A DNA stretch of 64,000 nt from positions 124,001 through 188,000 of the forward strand of contig NAJO01000047.1 of assembly GCA_002077065.1 (NCBI GenBank). The letters run 5' to 3'. A model generated the notes under the pieces. It worked only from the letters and a program-made list of their open reading frames with translations. It was not told where the DNA came from and did no database searches. The position numbers and the translations under genes are program-made. This document shows positions 41,313-52,216 of this stretch, piece after piece. The DNA is from Cryoendolithus antarcticus. Taxonomy: Eukaryota; Ascomycota; Dothideomycetes; Cladosporiales; Cladosporiaceae. The first letter of the stretch is position 1, and each line of letters opens with the position of its first letter.

Positions 41313-42001
41313 ATGGTACGCTCTTATATATCCTCTTCGAATGACTACAATCAGCTGACACACACCGCAGGGAAACCCCATGACGTGCGGCGGGGAACTC
41401 ACAACGTTCGGCGACATGGCCAAACAGCTCGTCTGGAAGGCTGTCGAAGAGGCATCCGATTCGCTCCAGGAAGAGTCGCGCTTCCGCAACGATGCCACCA
41501 GGGCTCTCGCAGCGCACGCGGCACGAACACGAAGAACTCGCTAGGCGCCGTCGAAGCCAGTGACATCGTCGCCGCGATGGTAGAAGTGGCGCACGAGGTC
41601 ATTGCCACAGCAGCGCAGGGTATTCAGGTCGCAAAGCCTACGCAAGCGGCTGCGAGTGAAAAGACTGCGACGCAGACCACGGACAATGCCGCGCTTCGTG
41701 AGCAGATCATCAGTGAGTGCAGTCCACTTGATATACCGGACCTAGTACTGATTTGACGATAGCGAACGCGCGCGCGCTGTTCGAAGAAGAGGCAAGAGCA
41801 AGTCTCATCGACACCCACGAAGCAGTTAGCACGCTGCTACTCAAGTCCTCTGGAGGGTGGCCCATTGCTCTCATCGCAGTCAAGGTCTCTGCGAATGGCC
41901 CTAGCCAGAATTACATCCAGGGCGATCGCTGCGAGTCGGACCTGACAGCTTTGCAGTCGCTTGATCGCATCGTGAAGAAGAGGATGGGGAAACACTGGTA
42001 G
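41313..42001 (+). pseudogene. Histone-fold-like/REQ-NAR copy HF-2, frameshifted
   Basis: ATG 41313-41315 is followed at once by an intron (41316-41370, 55 bases, GTACGC...CAG), so the first coding exon is the start codon only. Exon 2 gives GNPMTCGGELTTFGDMAKQL and helices resembling HF-1 (VWKAVEEAS, NDATRALAAHAA), then reaches TAG at 41542-41544. Another frame carries NSLGAVEASDIVAAMVEVAH (the third histone-fold helix), ALREQIIS, a phase-1 intron (41713-41762, 50 bases) and NARALFEEEARAS through CESDLTALQSLDRIVKKRM to the stop at 41999-42001. The second helix appears shortened by several residues at the junction, so a frame-breaking deletion is the simplest explanation. Without repair the locus would make a protein of about 58 residues. 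Confidence 0.5.
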
Positions 42002-42222
42002 TTTCGCAGAAGCAGGGCAAGGTAGGTCCGTGGTCAATGCGCTAGCGACTAATGAGGAGGTCCAGGCGTTCGTGAGCAGTACAATAGCATGTGACAATGT
42101 CGATCAATCGATCACATGCCAATTCTTCCCATCACTTGTACTTGAACCTCCGCTCACTTGGCTCTTGACCTATAACACTCTCTGACCAGCAACACTCCAC
42201 CTCAACCTCCAATACCGCAAAC

Positions 42223-43000
42223 ATGGTGAGTCACATCGGACATCCATACCATTACGTTGGAACCCTCACACTGACCTTTTACCCACCCGTACGCCATATC
42301 GCCTTCCAATCCCGACCTCGCCCTCCCCCCATTCGGCCGCACCGTCAAAGAGACTATCCACGAAGTCCTCCAGAAGCTCGCCGAAGACATATGGAACGAG
42401 TTGCAAGGTCGCTACGACACGGAGGACGAAGATGATTGGGAGAACGAAATCAATCTTCGTCCGCAACCCGACGAGCCGCAGTTCACGAAAGAGGCGACGA
42501 AGCTTATCGGCGCGCATGTGGCGCTGGTGATGGAGAAGTGCCGTAGTGGACGCATGGACAATTGGAAAGAATATGTGAAGTCCAAGGATACGGAGGAAGC
42601 CATTGCGGAGGTTATCAAAGCTGCGCCGCCGGGAGGATTGGCAGTGAGGAAGAGGCTACAGTCGGTGTGGGACCCCGAGTTCCAGAGGAAGAAGGCGAAG
42701 AAGGGTTCGGAGCACCAGGCGGCCGCGGTAGTATTGCTGAGAGCGCAGATCCTCGGTATGTACGATTGTGGTTTGCGCACATAGGTTCGTTGCGACTGAC
42801 ACCCCGGGTAGCCGACGCACGCAAGCTTGGCGTTACATCGGATCTCAAGACTTTGTAATCAGTCAGCAGTGCGCTGAAGGAGATGATGCTGGAGCGGGGA
42901 ATCAAAGTGGCTGGTCTTAAACGGGTCTCTGGACTTCAGCGAGGCTAGTCGAGATCCACCCGCATTGCTCGCAGAGTTGCAGACACTGATGCAGAGGTAG
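42223..43000 (+). pseudogene. Histone-fold-like/REQ-NAR copy HF-3, degenerate
   Basis: ATG 42223-42225 followed by GTGAGT reproduces the ATG-only exon of HF-2, but no AG occurs in the stretch before coding sequence resumes (LPPFGRTVKETIHEVLQKLA), so the first intron seems to have lost its acceptor. The frame goes on with an acidic insert (YDTEDEDDWENE), a second-helix match (FTKEATKLIGAHVALVMEKC) and EAIAEVIKAAPPGGL, the GGL motif of HF-1. The REQ motif is LRAQIL/ADAR, split by a phase-1 intron (42756-42811, 56 bases). The frame ends at TAA 42856-42858. Beyond it LKEMMLERGIKVAGL and, in another frame, LLAELQTLMQR up to 43000 resemble the lost C-terminal helix. It may still express a truncated protein if another first exon exists. 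Confidence 0.45.
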
Positions 43001-43260
43001 CTGGTACAGGCCTAATGCCTTTTCAAGGTTGCAGCTCGCGCCGAGTAGCTGCGTCCCAACGAGAGCTCTAGCGAGAGTGAAGGACTTAGCATAGGAGCTC
43101 GCGGTGGGCATGATTCATGAAACGAAGAGATGTTGCACATACTCAGCAGAGTCAGCTCCTCAAACGCCTCGCTAAATTCAATGCACCCAACCCCCTCACA
43201 CCACCTTCCTCGTCGGTCCCTACGCCTCATAAAAGAATTCTCATGGCGCTTTCTTCCTCC

Positions 43261-43900
43261 TCACCCCTTCCCCGGACTCAATGGCCGATTGAACCCTCCC
43301 ACACGATTCATATACTGCCTATACTCCGCCTTCTTGACCTTACTGACCGCATAATTCCGATCATTCCCCGGGACCTTCGTGTTCTTCGTGCTCTTGAAGC
43401 CTTGAAACCCCATCAAACGCTGCATAGCGGCCTCCTCATCCTCCTCAGAAGGTGGGTCGTCCATGACTAGGTCGGGTGTGGGCTTCACTCCCTTCCCACT
43501 TGTTGGTTTCGGGGCGTTGCCGTTTTGTCGAGGCTGGGAAGGTGCTTGACGGGAATTTGGACGAGGGGGCTCGGGCTGGCGGTTGTGAGGTGGTCGGGCG
43601 TTATTGCTTTCCCGGTCGTTCATATGGTTGCCGCCGCCTCTTGGGCCACCTCGTCCGCCTCTGTCGCCGCCGCGGCCGCCTCGGCTATTCTGCCCGCGAC
43701 TGTCCGCTGTCGGTGATCGGTCGCGCCTGCGCTCGTTGGGTCGCTCTTTGCGCGGGGAGCGTGATCGGTCTCGTTCTGCGTGCTGGTCAGTTGATTGCTT
43801 GCTAACCTGTAGTCTTATAAAGCTTACCGTATCTGGGCTTGTGCGTTCTTCGATCATCACGGAGACCGCCCCGATCATTTCGCGTGCCGTTGCGATCCAT
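43261..43900 (-). CDS. SNRNP27-like U4/U6.U5 tri-snRNP protein
   Basis: Exons 43900-43828 and 43775-43261, with a 52-base intron (GTAAGC...CAG), encode 195 residues. The N-terminal two thirds are Arg/Ser/Asp/Gly-rich (RDRSRSPRKERP, RGGRGGDRGGRGG), as in RS-domain splicing factors. The conserved C-terminus reads DEEAAMQRLMGFQGFKSTK, then VPGNDRNYAV, KKAEYRQYMNRVGGFNRPLS, the DUF1777/SNRNP27 signature. Human SNRNP27 is a 27 kDa protein of the tri-snRNP that stabilises the U6 ACAGAGA region and affects 5' splice-site choice. The length fits (human 155). Its start is 222 bases from the divergent COG1 start. Confidence 0.88.
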
Positions 43901-44122
43901 GCTGAAGAAGATGCAGGAGTGTATCGTTTGCGGTACAGGCAAAGATGTACGTGGAGTTCACTTCGGCCCAACCTTAGTCAGCCTTCGAGGTCTTGGCATT
44001 CACGGCTACACATGTTCCATTGACCTCACATCACTTCGTGTATAAACCATGTAAGGCGAGCAACGATGAGCTGACAGCCCTACCAAACGCCACGAGCGGC
44101 TCGACCTCGGATCCTAGCAGCC
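43901..44122. promoter_or_regulatory. Compact divergent promoter of the SNRNP27-like gene and COG1
   Basis: 222 bases between opposite start codons. A short plus-strand frame here (QECIVCGTGKDVRGVHFG) overlaps both leaders and is not called. Confidence 0.45.
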
Positions 44123-46414
44123 ATGGCTCCCCCACCGCCCGACCCCTCCACCCTCCCTTCCTGGGAGGCAGCATTCGCCCGCCCCCTCCCAGTAGTTCGT
44201 TCCCTACACACCCAGCTCACCTCCCAGATCTCCGCGAACCGCGAGAAACTCCGCTCGTTGGTCGGTTCGTCATACCGCGATCTGCTGTCTACGGCTGAGA
44301 AGATCATTGAGATGGAAAGTCAAATCAGGATTGTGGAGGGAAATCTGGGGAAGATTGGGAGGGGGTGTGATTCGAGGATCGTTACTGGAAGGAGTGGAGG
44401 GGAGAGATGGGGCGGAAGAGGAGAGAGGGAACGGGGAAGGCTGGAGGCGATCGCGAGGGTCAAAGTTGCGAAGGGAGGGATCATGGCAGTGGGGAGGATT
44501 GTGAGGAGGGGTGGAGATGCCTTGGTAGCGGCGAAGGTGCTTGGCGTGGTGAGACTGCTGCTTAAGAGTATTGATGGTGTTGAGGAGCAGAGTATCTTAG
44601 TGAGGGAACTGGGCAGGAGGGTGACAGCACTGAAGGGCAAGCTGCTACGGCACATCGACGCCGTTCTGGTAAGATCGGGCACTGAGCGGGGAGATCTGGT
44701 GAAGGCGCTATGCGCACACGCCATGATTACGAGCTCCAACCAGAGGGATGTCCTTCAGCATTTTTTGAAGCTTAGACTCGAGGCTCTTGAGACGAAGTCA
44801 CAGGAGCCAACGCAAGCTAGCGTCCTGGAGATGCTGGAGCTGTACGGCAACACGATCCTTGAAGCTCGTGATGCATTTACTCGTCGACTTGCGGAAGGTC
44901 TCGCTCAATTGCCGAAAGTGCCCTTGCTACAGGACCCTCAAGTTTCTTCGCTGCCAGAGCTGGGACTCGACGTACACGGCCGCTGGGTTCCGGACAACAT
45001 CCGGACGTACGCTTACTCCACATACAGCACCTCGCTTGCGAGCAGCGATGTGGGCAAGGGTCTCGAGGTTTGGTCTAGCGAGGTGCAGAAACTCGTTTTG
45101 CAATGTTTTACGGTCAGCTTAGCGGCACAGACTGACATCAAGGCTGTGCTAGACTTCAGACATGCAGTTTTGATGAAGTTCTTCGTCGTCAGTGTCCAGA
45201 CACGGAATGAGGACCCGTCTCCGATGTTCGATGAGCTGCGGGCGGCGATCTCCATGCGACTGAACAAAGTGCTCGCCGATATAACAGATTTACAGCTGGA
45301 TCTCTCCGGACCCGGGACATCTGCTGCAGACTCCCCTCAGCAATTAGTCTGGACGCTGGCAGCAAAGTCTCTAGACTCCACGAATGGCGCAGCGGGGCTC
45401 CGCAAAGCTGTCATTGACCATAGATATGGGCGAGATGAGCATATACAACAAATTCACCGCTCCTTCGCTTCGTGGGTCACTCGGGTTGAGGAGTACTGGG
45501 CCGTCATCGCCACCATGCGGACGACGAAATGGGAGACGGATGATCTGGATTTCGACCTTGACGACGTGGGCTACGAAGGTGAGTTTGACTTGCGCACAAT
45601 GCTGAATAAGGATGATCCGCGGTTCGCTGAGGAGACGCTCCGATTGGACTTGAGCAAGGCCTTGGGCGCGGCGTTCGAGCAGATCGCGAAAGCTGCGAAA
45701 GATGGAGCTCATGCAGCGTACCATCTTCGCGTGCTGCGCGAGCTCGAAGCACGTACACGAGCGCTTGGATCTCGTGTCAAGGACGGCCCCTCCCTGGACG
45801 CCTCATTGCACGCGACTTTGTACGAAGCCACTGCAAAGCAGGCGTGTCAACAACCCCTACAAGACTACAGAGTAGCACTTGCGAAGCCCACGCAAGTCGT
45901 CAGCATACTTTGGGACGGCTCTGCTCCTCTGCCCGTACAGCCTTCAGCCGTGACTTTCAAGTTCTTGACAGCGCTGCAGAGGAGTATGGCTGGTATGGGC
46001 GAAGACTTGTGGAGTCGCGATGCTGGCGACGCAGTGCGGAGACAGATCGGTGCAGCGCTGACGGAGAGCTTTGACAGGGGGGTCGAAGCCGACGGGGACG
46101 CGGCGCGTGACAAGGACGATGCGCTGGAGTCTGAGGCCGCAGCTACAGCGACAATTGATGACGACGCCGCCGAGCAGGGTCCAGCGTCGCAAGCTGCTCA
46201 ATCATCAACCCAGCGCCTCTTCGACCTTCTCTACCTCCAACACACCCTCTCCCACTCACAAAATGCACCTCACTTCCTTGACAAACCGCGCACAGCCCTA
46301 CAATCCCGCGCTAACCTCGACGAAGCAGCACAGCAGCGTCTCCAGAAAAGCGCAAAGGAGTACTGGAAGCGGACCTACTTGCTGTTCGGGCTACTCGCCG
46401 CGCGGGAGGGGTAG
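44123..46414 (+). CDS. COG1: Conserved oligomeric Golgi complex subunit 1
   Basis: Single exon, 763 residues, ATG 44123 in context agccATGgct. The N-terminal region has the COG/Vps51-type motif: ANREKLRSLVGSSYRDLLST, AEKIIEMESQIRIVEGNL. This is the coiled-coil segment by which COG1 joins the lobe A subunits COG2-4. It is followed by helical bundles with LLKSIDGVEEQSILVRELGR and EYWAVIATMRTTKWETDDLD. The tail (DKPRTALQSRANLDEAAQQR, KEYWKRTYLLFGLLAA) matches the conserved C-terminal helix. COG is a vesicle tether in retrograde transport within the Golgi. The length fits the family (yeast 417, human 980, filamentous fungi near 750-850). Codon use changes sharply from C-ending to purine-rich near 44290. 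Confidence 0.85.
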   Translation: MAPPPPDPSTLPSWEAAFARPLPVVRSLHTQLTSQISANREKLRSLVGSSYRDLLSTAEKIIEMESQIRIVEGNLGKIGRGCDSRIVTGRSGGERWGGRGERERGRLEAIARVKVAKGGIMAVGRIVRRGGDALVAAKVLGVVRLLLKSIDGVEEQSILVRELGRRVTALKGKLLRHIDAVLVRSGTERGDLVKALCAHAMITSSNQRDVLQHFLKLRLEALETKSQEPTQASVLEMLELYGNTILEARDAFTRRLAEGLAQLPKVPLLQDPQVSSLPELGLDVHGRWVPDNIRTYAYSTYSTSLASSDVGKGLEVWSSEVQKLVLQCFTVSLAAQTDIKAVLDFRHAVLMKFFVVSVQTRNEDPSPMFDELRAAISMRLNKVLADITDLQLDLSGPGTSAADSPQQLVWTLAAKSLDSTNGAAGLRKAVIDHRYGRDEHIQQIHRSFASWVTRVEEYWAVIATMRTTKWETDDLDFDLDDVGYEGEFDLRTMLNKDDPRFAEETLRLDLSKALGAAFEQIAKAAKDGAHAAYHLRVLRELEARTRALGSRVKDGPSLDASLHATLYEATAKQACQQPLQDYRVALAKPTQVVSILWDGSAPLPVQPSAVTFKFLTALQRSMAGMGEDLWSRDAGDAVRRQIGAALTESFDRGVEADGDAARDKDDALESEAAATATIDDDAAEQGPASQAAQSSTQRLFDLLYLQHTLSHSQNAPHFLDKPRTALQSRANLDEAAQQRLQKSAKEYWKRTYLLFGLLAAREG

Positions 46415-47948
46415 ACGCAGTGTATACAGCAGCTTGGAAATAGTTCATCACGAGTAACGAGCCGGACAAGCGCTCGGCAGTTGTCGTTGCATTGCTTCTA
46501 GCGCTTCAATTTGTAGAAGAAGGTATTGACGAATACCACGTGGAGCGCAAGCGCTCATGCGCGTGAAGCGGTTAGGGGGGGTGTTGGTGGTGTGCACTTT
46601 GGCGCGTAGGGCTCACCTCTGTAGCTTCTTCACTGGCGCATGCGGATGTAGTAGGCGTTCTGCTTGCTCGATGTGGACAAGGCTTGAGTGAGGTGGTTAT
46701 GGCATGTGGTATTCGCGAGGGTTGTGCTGTTTTATCACATGGGTGGTACGGAGGTACATTGTCCTGACCGTCGCATTGGGAACACGCACCTCATGCATGG
46801 GCTGGACTATTCTTGGAGAAGCCTTGTGGCACAGTGCTCGCACTGGAATCTACCACCAACGAGCCCTACTGCCATATGTTATCGATGTAATAATCGCATG
46901 TTGTAATACTGCACACCATATGTTCCTCAACACATGGCAATAGAAACACCGACGTTGACATTGTGGGCGACTTTCCTCAAATGTGACAGACTGTCAAACA
47001 AAAAACCCAAATCCTGCCTCGCTTCCCAAACCCCCGGCCCCGGTCCCCTCACCAATGATCTGCAGCAAGCCCCTGTTCGGGATGCCGCGAGGCATGTTTC
47101 AGCTACAGCATGGTGCACGCTCATTGGTTGGGAGAGGCGACCCGAATGAATATCTTGTGTCGGATGGAGAAGGAGGAAAGACCTTTCGAGGCGACGGAGT
47201 TTGGATTGTGTATTGGAAGGAGTGAGGGGCGCGGTATGGATATTGGGATGAGCGGGTTTGCGTGTCGGAGGTGTTGTTATGCGACATGACGAGGGATGGA
47301 TCTTCAAGGTGGGAAAGCAGTGACAGGCGGGGATGATCGGTCTGGGGGAATCGCGTGTGTTGTGCATACTCATCACTCATCGAACGCGATCTCACGTTGG
47401 TGATAGCTCTCGAACTGTGCAGGTAGCCGTCGGTGCAGCATCGAGCTGACGCCTCTCACATGCATATTCGAGTGCAAGCAGCAGCAGCAGATTGGTTGGA
47501 CAGGCGCTGCTTGGCGGGTGTCGCAGGAGCTGGCCTCGACGAATTCTCGTCCACACCCCCGGATTGCGAAACATGGCCCATCAAGATGGGCTTCAGCTAG
47601 CGAGCCCACCACGTTTCATGCCGCACCCTGCCCCTCGCACTCCCTTGCACTTTGGATACCCTTACCGTCTGATATACTCTCGCCGTCTCGTCAGTGTTGT
47701 GTTGTTGTGACTGTGACCGACGATACCGGCAGTGAAGTTCAGCACATCGAATTCAGAGGACAGCATTGAAGATACCCGCCGTGAAGGGTCGAGGTACAGT
47801 AGCGCCGCCCTAATCGGAAGCCCGATCTGCACAGCACGCGAAAAGAGTGGAGAGAGCCCAGCAGCCAGCAGCCAGCATCCAGCTTTCCCAGCACAAAAGC
47901 CCGCCGGGCTGTCACCGAGATACGTCCATACCCCTACAAACTACGACA
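46415..47948. other. 1.5 kb intergenic region without a supported gene
   Basis: Only short frames. The last 250 bases are the presumed promoter and leader of the gene at 47949, with cagcagccagcagccagcatccagc direct repeats around 47860. Confidence 0.45.
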
Positions 47949-49539
47949 ATGTCAACAGCTGTAGTGGCACCACCGGCCACGACAGGCGCGCTCGAACGCA
48001 ACATCTCACCACGGCGCTTCGCAACACTTCTGCCTTCAACGACATCCGCGCCGCCTGCCATTGTTACTGCGCCGCCTGCTGTGAGGTCGAGAGCGAGGAG
48101 TAATGGGAGTGCGTCTTCGGGGGAGCAGAGAAGGTCGGAGGAGCGCGTGACGGGAGGCGCGAAGGTGTCGCCTAGCACGTGAGTCTGGCTTGTGAGTGAT
48201 GTGCTGAGGTGCAAATGTACTGACGTTCAGATGTAGACTACGAACAGGCGCACCACCTATGATAAAGGTGAAGAAAGAGCCAGGAGGATCACCAAGTATG
48301 GCTTCGGCCCGTCCACGACCGAAGAGACTTGACTTGTCGTCGAGCACGACTGCGCGAGGCCCACAAACGGCGCGTCCGTCTGCACCTCTCACCTCACGGG
48401 ACAGCGCGGGACTGGGCATACAGGATGTCGGTCTCGCTTGTCTATCACCCGGCTTCCAGACGCACGATCCACAATTGCGTGAACAACTACAACGCAGCCT
48501 TGATGTCCGCGACCAACAGCGCCAAATCATCGAAGCGAGACAGAAGGGCGGGAAGCCAGGTAGTGCAAATGACAACGGTGAAGGAAGCGCGAGGACAGGC
48601 CCGCAAGATACAACTCTGTTTGGCGTGCAGACTCGCACACCTCAGACTTCGCGAAGGAAAGGCCCACCGCCGGGGCTGTCGATCAACGCACCTTCAGCAC
48701 ACCAGTTCGCAAACGACCGCGTGATCCAGTCCGCTCCCTTGCATCAAACCTTCACCGGCCTTCGTCCAGGCGATCACCCTTACACCCGGCACTCGCAGCT
48801 CGGCCCCTCTGCACTCGGCCAGACATCACACATCCACCACGTCCCTGCAACGCAAACAAACAATCGCCTCCCCCCGATCGCTGACGTCTTCGCCAACGAC
48901 CGTCTAGACGCCCCACGCCAATACGCCGGCAACTCACCCTCCTCACACTCAGACGTCCGCCCTCCGGTGCCGTCGCCCGGCTTTCCTCCATCATCATCCC
49001 ACCATCCCAGCGCTCCCGCGCCCCTCAGCAGCCGAAGCCGCGAGTTTCGCTCGGCAGACGAAGCAGTCCACTCCCTAAGCGGCGGCAGAGACGAGCTAAT
49101 GCCAAAGGTAGTCCACTACCGCGGCGTGCAGCCTCCCACGCCTCCTTCGCCCATGCCGAGTTCAGCCATGCACAATCGCCCTGCTCCACACACCGGCCCC
49201 GGCGCCATGCCAAACGGCTACGACCACCCTCCCCCTCCCCCCTCAGCGCCTATGGCTCGCCCTGATATCCTCGACCGAACAGCCTCCATGAACGGTCGGC
49301 GACGAGGGCGGGAGGAGTACGAGCGAGACCAGGGCAGTAGTCCGCCACTCGGTGGCAGCGGCGGTGGCGGGTTCGGCGGGGTCAAGAGGACTGCGTTTGC
49401 AGTAAGGGGCGAGGAGGAGAGATACGAGAGGAGTGGACGGGAGGAGGGGGATTGGAGACGCGGGCTAGGGGAGGGAGAGGGCAAGAGGGAGGAGTTTTTG
49501 AGACTTTGTGAGAGGGCTTGGGATTTGTTTCATTCGTGA
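47949..49539 (+). CDS. Uncharacterised disordered Pro/Ser-rich protein
   Basis: Exon 1 (47949-48178) and exon 2 (from 48231) flank a 52-base intron (GTGAGT...CAG); a second acceptor six bases on (48236) would drop two residues. The product has 512 residues. ERNISPRRFATLLPST near the N-terminus and LREQLQRSLDVRDQQRQIIE (about 160-180), a single helix, are the only ordered-looking parts. The rest is low-complexity (PPTPPSPMPSSAM, GGSGGGGFGG). The C-terminus is charged with EEFLRLCERAWDLFHS, a short amphipathic helix suited to partner binding. I do not recognise the family; a chromatin or transcription cofactor is a guess from composition only. LREQLQ here lacks the xNAR half and the intron, so it is not counted as a REQ/NAR copy. 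Confidence 0.65.
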
Positions 49540-50358
49540 ACGGGAGAAACTGCGAGGATGGGAAGGGCTGCATGCGTGACAACCCGGCTCCACAATCGCT
49601 GAGACTCAAAGCTCGGCTACGCTGGGAGGATTTTCGTGAAAGACATTGAGAACTCCCCTATTGACCGACTGCGGACGGCATCGTGCTTACTGGGCTGGGC
49701 TCCGAGGGCTTCAAGGGCCGAGTCAATCGTCAGCTGGCCGAGGTCATTGCACAAGATCACCATCACACGTGGAGCAAGGCGAAGACTGCATGACCAAGGA
49801 TGCACCTGGCGAAGATGTCAAATCCGGGCGACGGGACTACCGTACACCGATGTGCTGGCGGCGAGGCGCCAGGAATCTGGGCACATGAGCTGTGGCGAGG
49901 CGTGGCGACGGCCACTTGGGAGAGCTGGCGCAACGGCGTAATGGTAACGAGCATCTGATGGTTGGGATCCGCTTCGATCAAACGGCGGAAACCAGTCCGC
50001 TTACTTGCATAGCTTCGATATACCACTACCACTTTCAGCTTCTGCACCTCGACCGGAATACCTCGTATCCTACTAGACGTCTCCCGATCCGTGCACAGGC
50101 AAAGCCGGCCGCCCACACTAATCATCACATCGCAGTATAACGAGCGAATATCCAGTGCGGAAAACAATATGTACAGATCATCTAATGATGTAAGGTATAT
50201 ATCACTCTCTCTGGACCAAGCAGTGTCATAGATGCCTCTCCATCTTTTCATGAGGCCCGCCCGGTGGTCATCTACTCCAAGCTGTCCCGTGAACGCCGAC
50301 GCTACGCTCAAAGCTGCAATTGCGATGCGATGTCGTCAAGTAATCTTATGCAAAGTCG
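49540..50358. other. Convergent intergenic region
   Basis: About 820 bases between the 3' ends of two genes. Overlapping short frames on both strands, none supported. Confidence 0.45.
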
Positions 50359-51843
50359 CTACATCCCCATAATGCCATTATTCGCGTATGCCTATAAGTG
50401 TCAGTCAACAACGGGCTCTTCATGCTTGGTGTGCGACAAAGGGTAGCTTACCATGGGCTTTATGTCCGGATGCGGCACCGCGTCGAATTGGTGATACTCC
50501 GGCTCATACGAGTTGTCAAAGTTAATGTACGCGCCTTTATTCTCCGTTGAATCGCAGTACCGTGGTGCAGAGAAGACTGTGATGCAGTGCCCATTATGCT
50601 CGACCTCGTAGCCATCCATTCGCACTTCATGTGACCGGATGATGGCTTTGAGATTATTGGCTTCGCAGAATCGCTTCGTCACGTCTGGGCCGAATTGTAA
50701 TCCGACGCCTCGTTTTGAAGGACCGCGACCAGGTTGGGGTTGGGGGTCTGTCCAGAGCATCTCCATCATCAGCCCCGACTGCCCTGGCTGCCGCTGGTTG
50801 TGGCGATTGAGTTTGCGAATATCGTCTAGCGTGATTTTATCGTCTGAGAACAAACCTCCATGCAGCGTGAGGTACTTATCCCCGATCAGCGTCGCCAGGG
50901 GCAAAGCGGAGAACGACTCGGAGAAGATCTTGAACACCCGCTCGTTGTACTTGTGCTTGCACTCGCCCTCAAACCCGTACATCCGATTCATATCGTCTGT
51001 TTCGTGATTGCCGCGGTTGAGGAAGAAGCTCGAGGGGTACATCCACTTATATGCATACAACAGCAACGCAATTTCCGAGCTCCACGACCCGCGGTCCACG
51101 AAGTCGCCGTTGAAGAGGTAGCCATGATCTGCTGAGGGATATCCATTCAGCCGGAAGATTTCCAAGAGGTCAAAGTACTGCCCATGCGTATCGCCGCAGA
51201 CGGTGAGTTTCTTCCCAGACTGAATATGCGTTTCAACCATCGTGGGCTCGTTGTAGATTATGTCTTTCACTTTGAGGATTATCTGATAGACGTACTTCTT
51301 GTGCAGAAGTTTGCCGGTTTTGAAGCGCTCGATCATGTCGTCTATGAAGTCCTGAGTCATTTCATCTTTCAGTGGGACGCCATCGTACGAGCTTTCGACC
51401 ACCATATTTTCTAGATCGAGGCCTTCGGCTGCGCTAGGTGCGTCCGCGACTTCGATCGCCTTCAAGAACGCATCTCGCTTTACCATTTTCTGGCAAGCCT
51501 CATACTGCATCTTCGCCGTCTTGTCGGCAGGGTTCTTCCGCACGACGATCTTCCAATCATGTATTGCGTCCGCATGTCTCAGCACAGCCGTATTCGCCAT
51601 AGCTCTTCGGTAGTAAGCTTTCACGAAGTTTTGGTCCAATTCTATGGCTTTCGAGGCGTCTGCTATTGCGTAGCCGTAGGCTTCTTGTTTGATGTATGCC
51701 TGCGCACGGTTTGTGTAGAATGAGGGCTCCTGGTCGTTCGCCTCGATTGCTTTGCTGTAGTAGTCCACTGCCGAGGGCCAGTCATGTGCTTTGAAAGCAT
51801 CGTTGCCCTTGTTCTTTAACGAGACGGCGTCTTCGGCGGCCAT
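50359..51843 (-). CDS. PPT1: Serine/threonine protein phosphatase 5 (TPR-PP5)
   Basis: Exon 1 (51843-50452) and an 11-codon exon 2 (50391-50359), joined over a 60-base intron (GTAAGC...TAG), encode 474 residues. The small last exon is required to give the family C-terminus: HPDIKPM/AYANNGIMGM. The N-terminus has three TPRs (NKGNDAFKAHDWPSAVDYYS, SFYTNRAQAYIKQEAYGYAI, AYYRRAMANTAVLRHADAIH) that bind the Hsp90 C-terminus. The catalytic domain has GDTHGQ, GDFVDRG, NRGNHE and LHGGL, the two-metal centre of PPP phosphatases. PP5/Ppt1 dephosphorylates Hsp90 and its co-chaperones. Reading through the intron would instead end in SYPLSHTKHEEPVVD, which no PP5 has. Confidence 0.94.
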
Positions 51844-52216
51844 GGTGGGCGGTGGTGACTGAGAGTGGCGTGTAGCCGTTGGAGTGCCTTCTATGGGCGA
51901 AGTAGGGCTCGGGGAGGGTTGTGTGTGTCGATGCTGAGGTCTGCTAGCTATTCTGGAATGTATCGATGCTCTGCTAAGCTCTGCAAAAATTGTCGTGTGA
52001 GGTCAAGTCTGGCCCTTCATACATGAAGTCAAATGTTAGCCTTCGTGGAACCTTATTTGAGCCGCGAAAGGTCTGTGCGGCCTGTCCTCGCATGTGTTGA
52101 CTGCACTTCTTCCACTTCATTATTCTCTTTTTCAAGAACTCCGACTTTCACTGAAGGCTTTGGAACTCGCACACCGCAAGCGTCACACTCCACATTATAG
52201 CATACATCCTGTCACG
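51844..52216. promoter_or_regulatory. Divergent promoter region of PPT1 and SPT4
   Basis: 373 bases between opposite start codons. No clear motif. Confidence 0.45.

Noticed and set aside
43912..44045. Small Cys-containing protein (QECIVCGTGKDVRG) between the SNRNP27-like gene and COG1
   Set aside because: It lies in the compact divergent promoter and overlaps both leaders; no homologue known to me.
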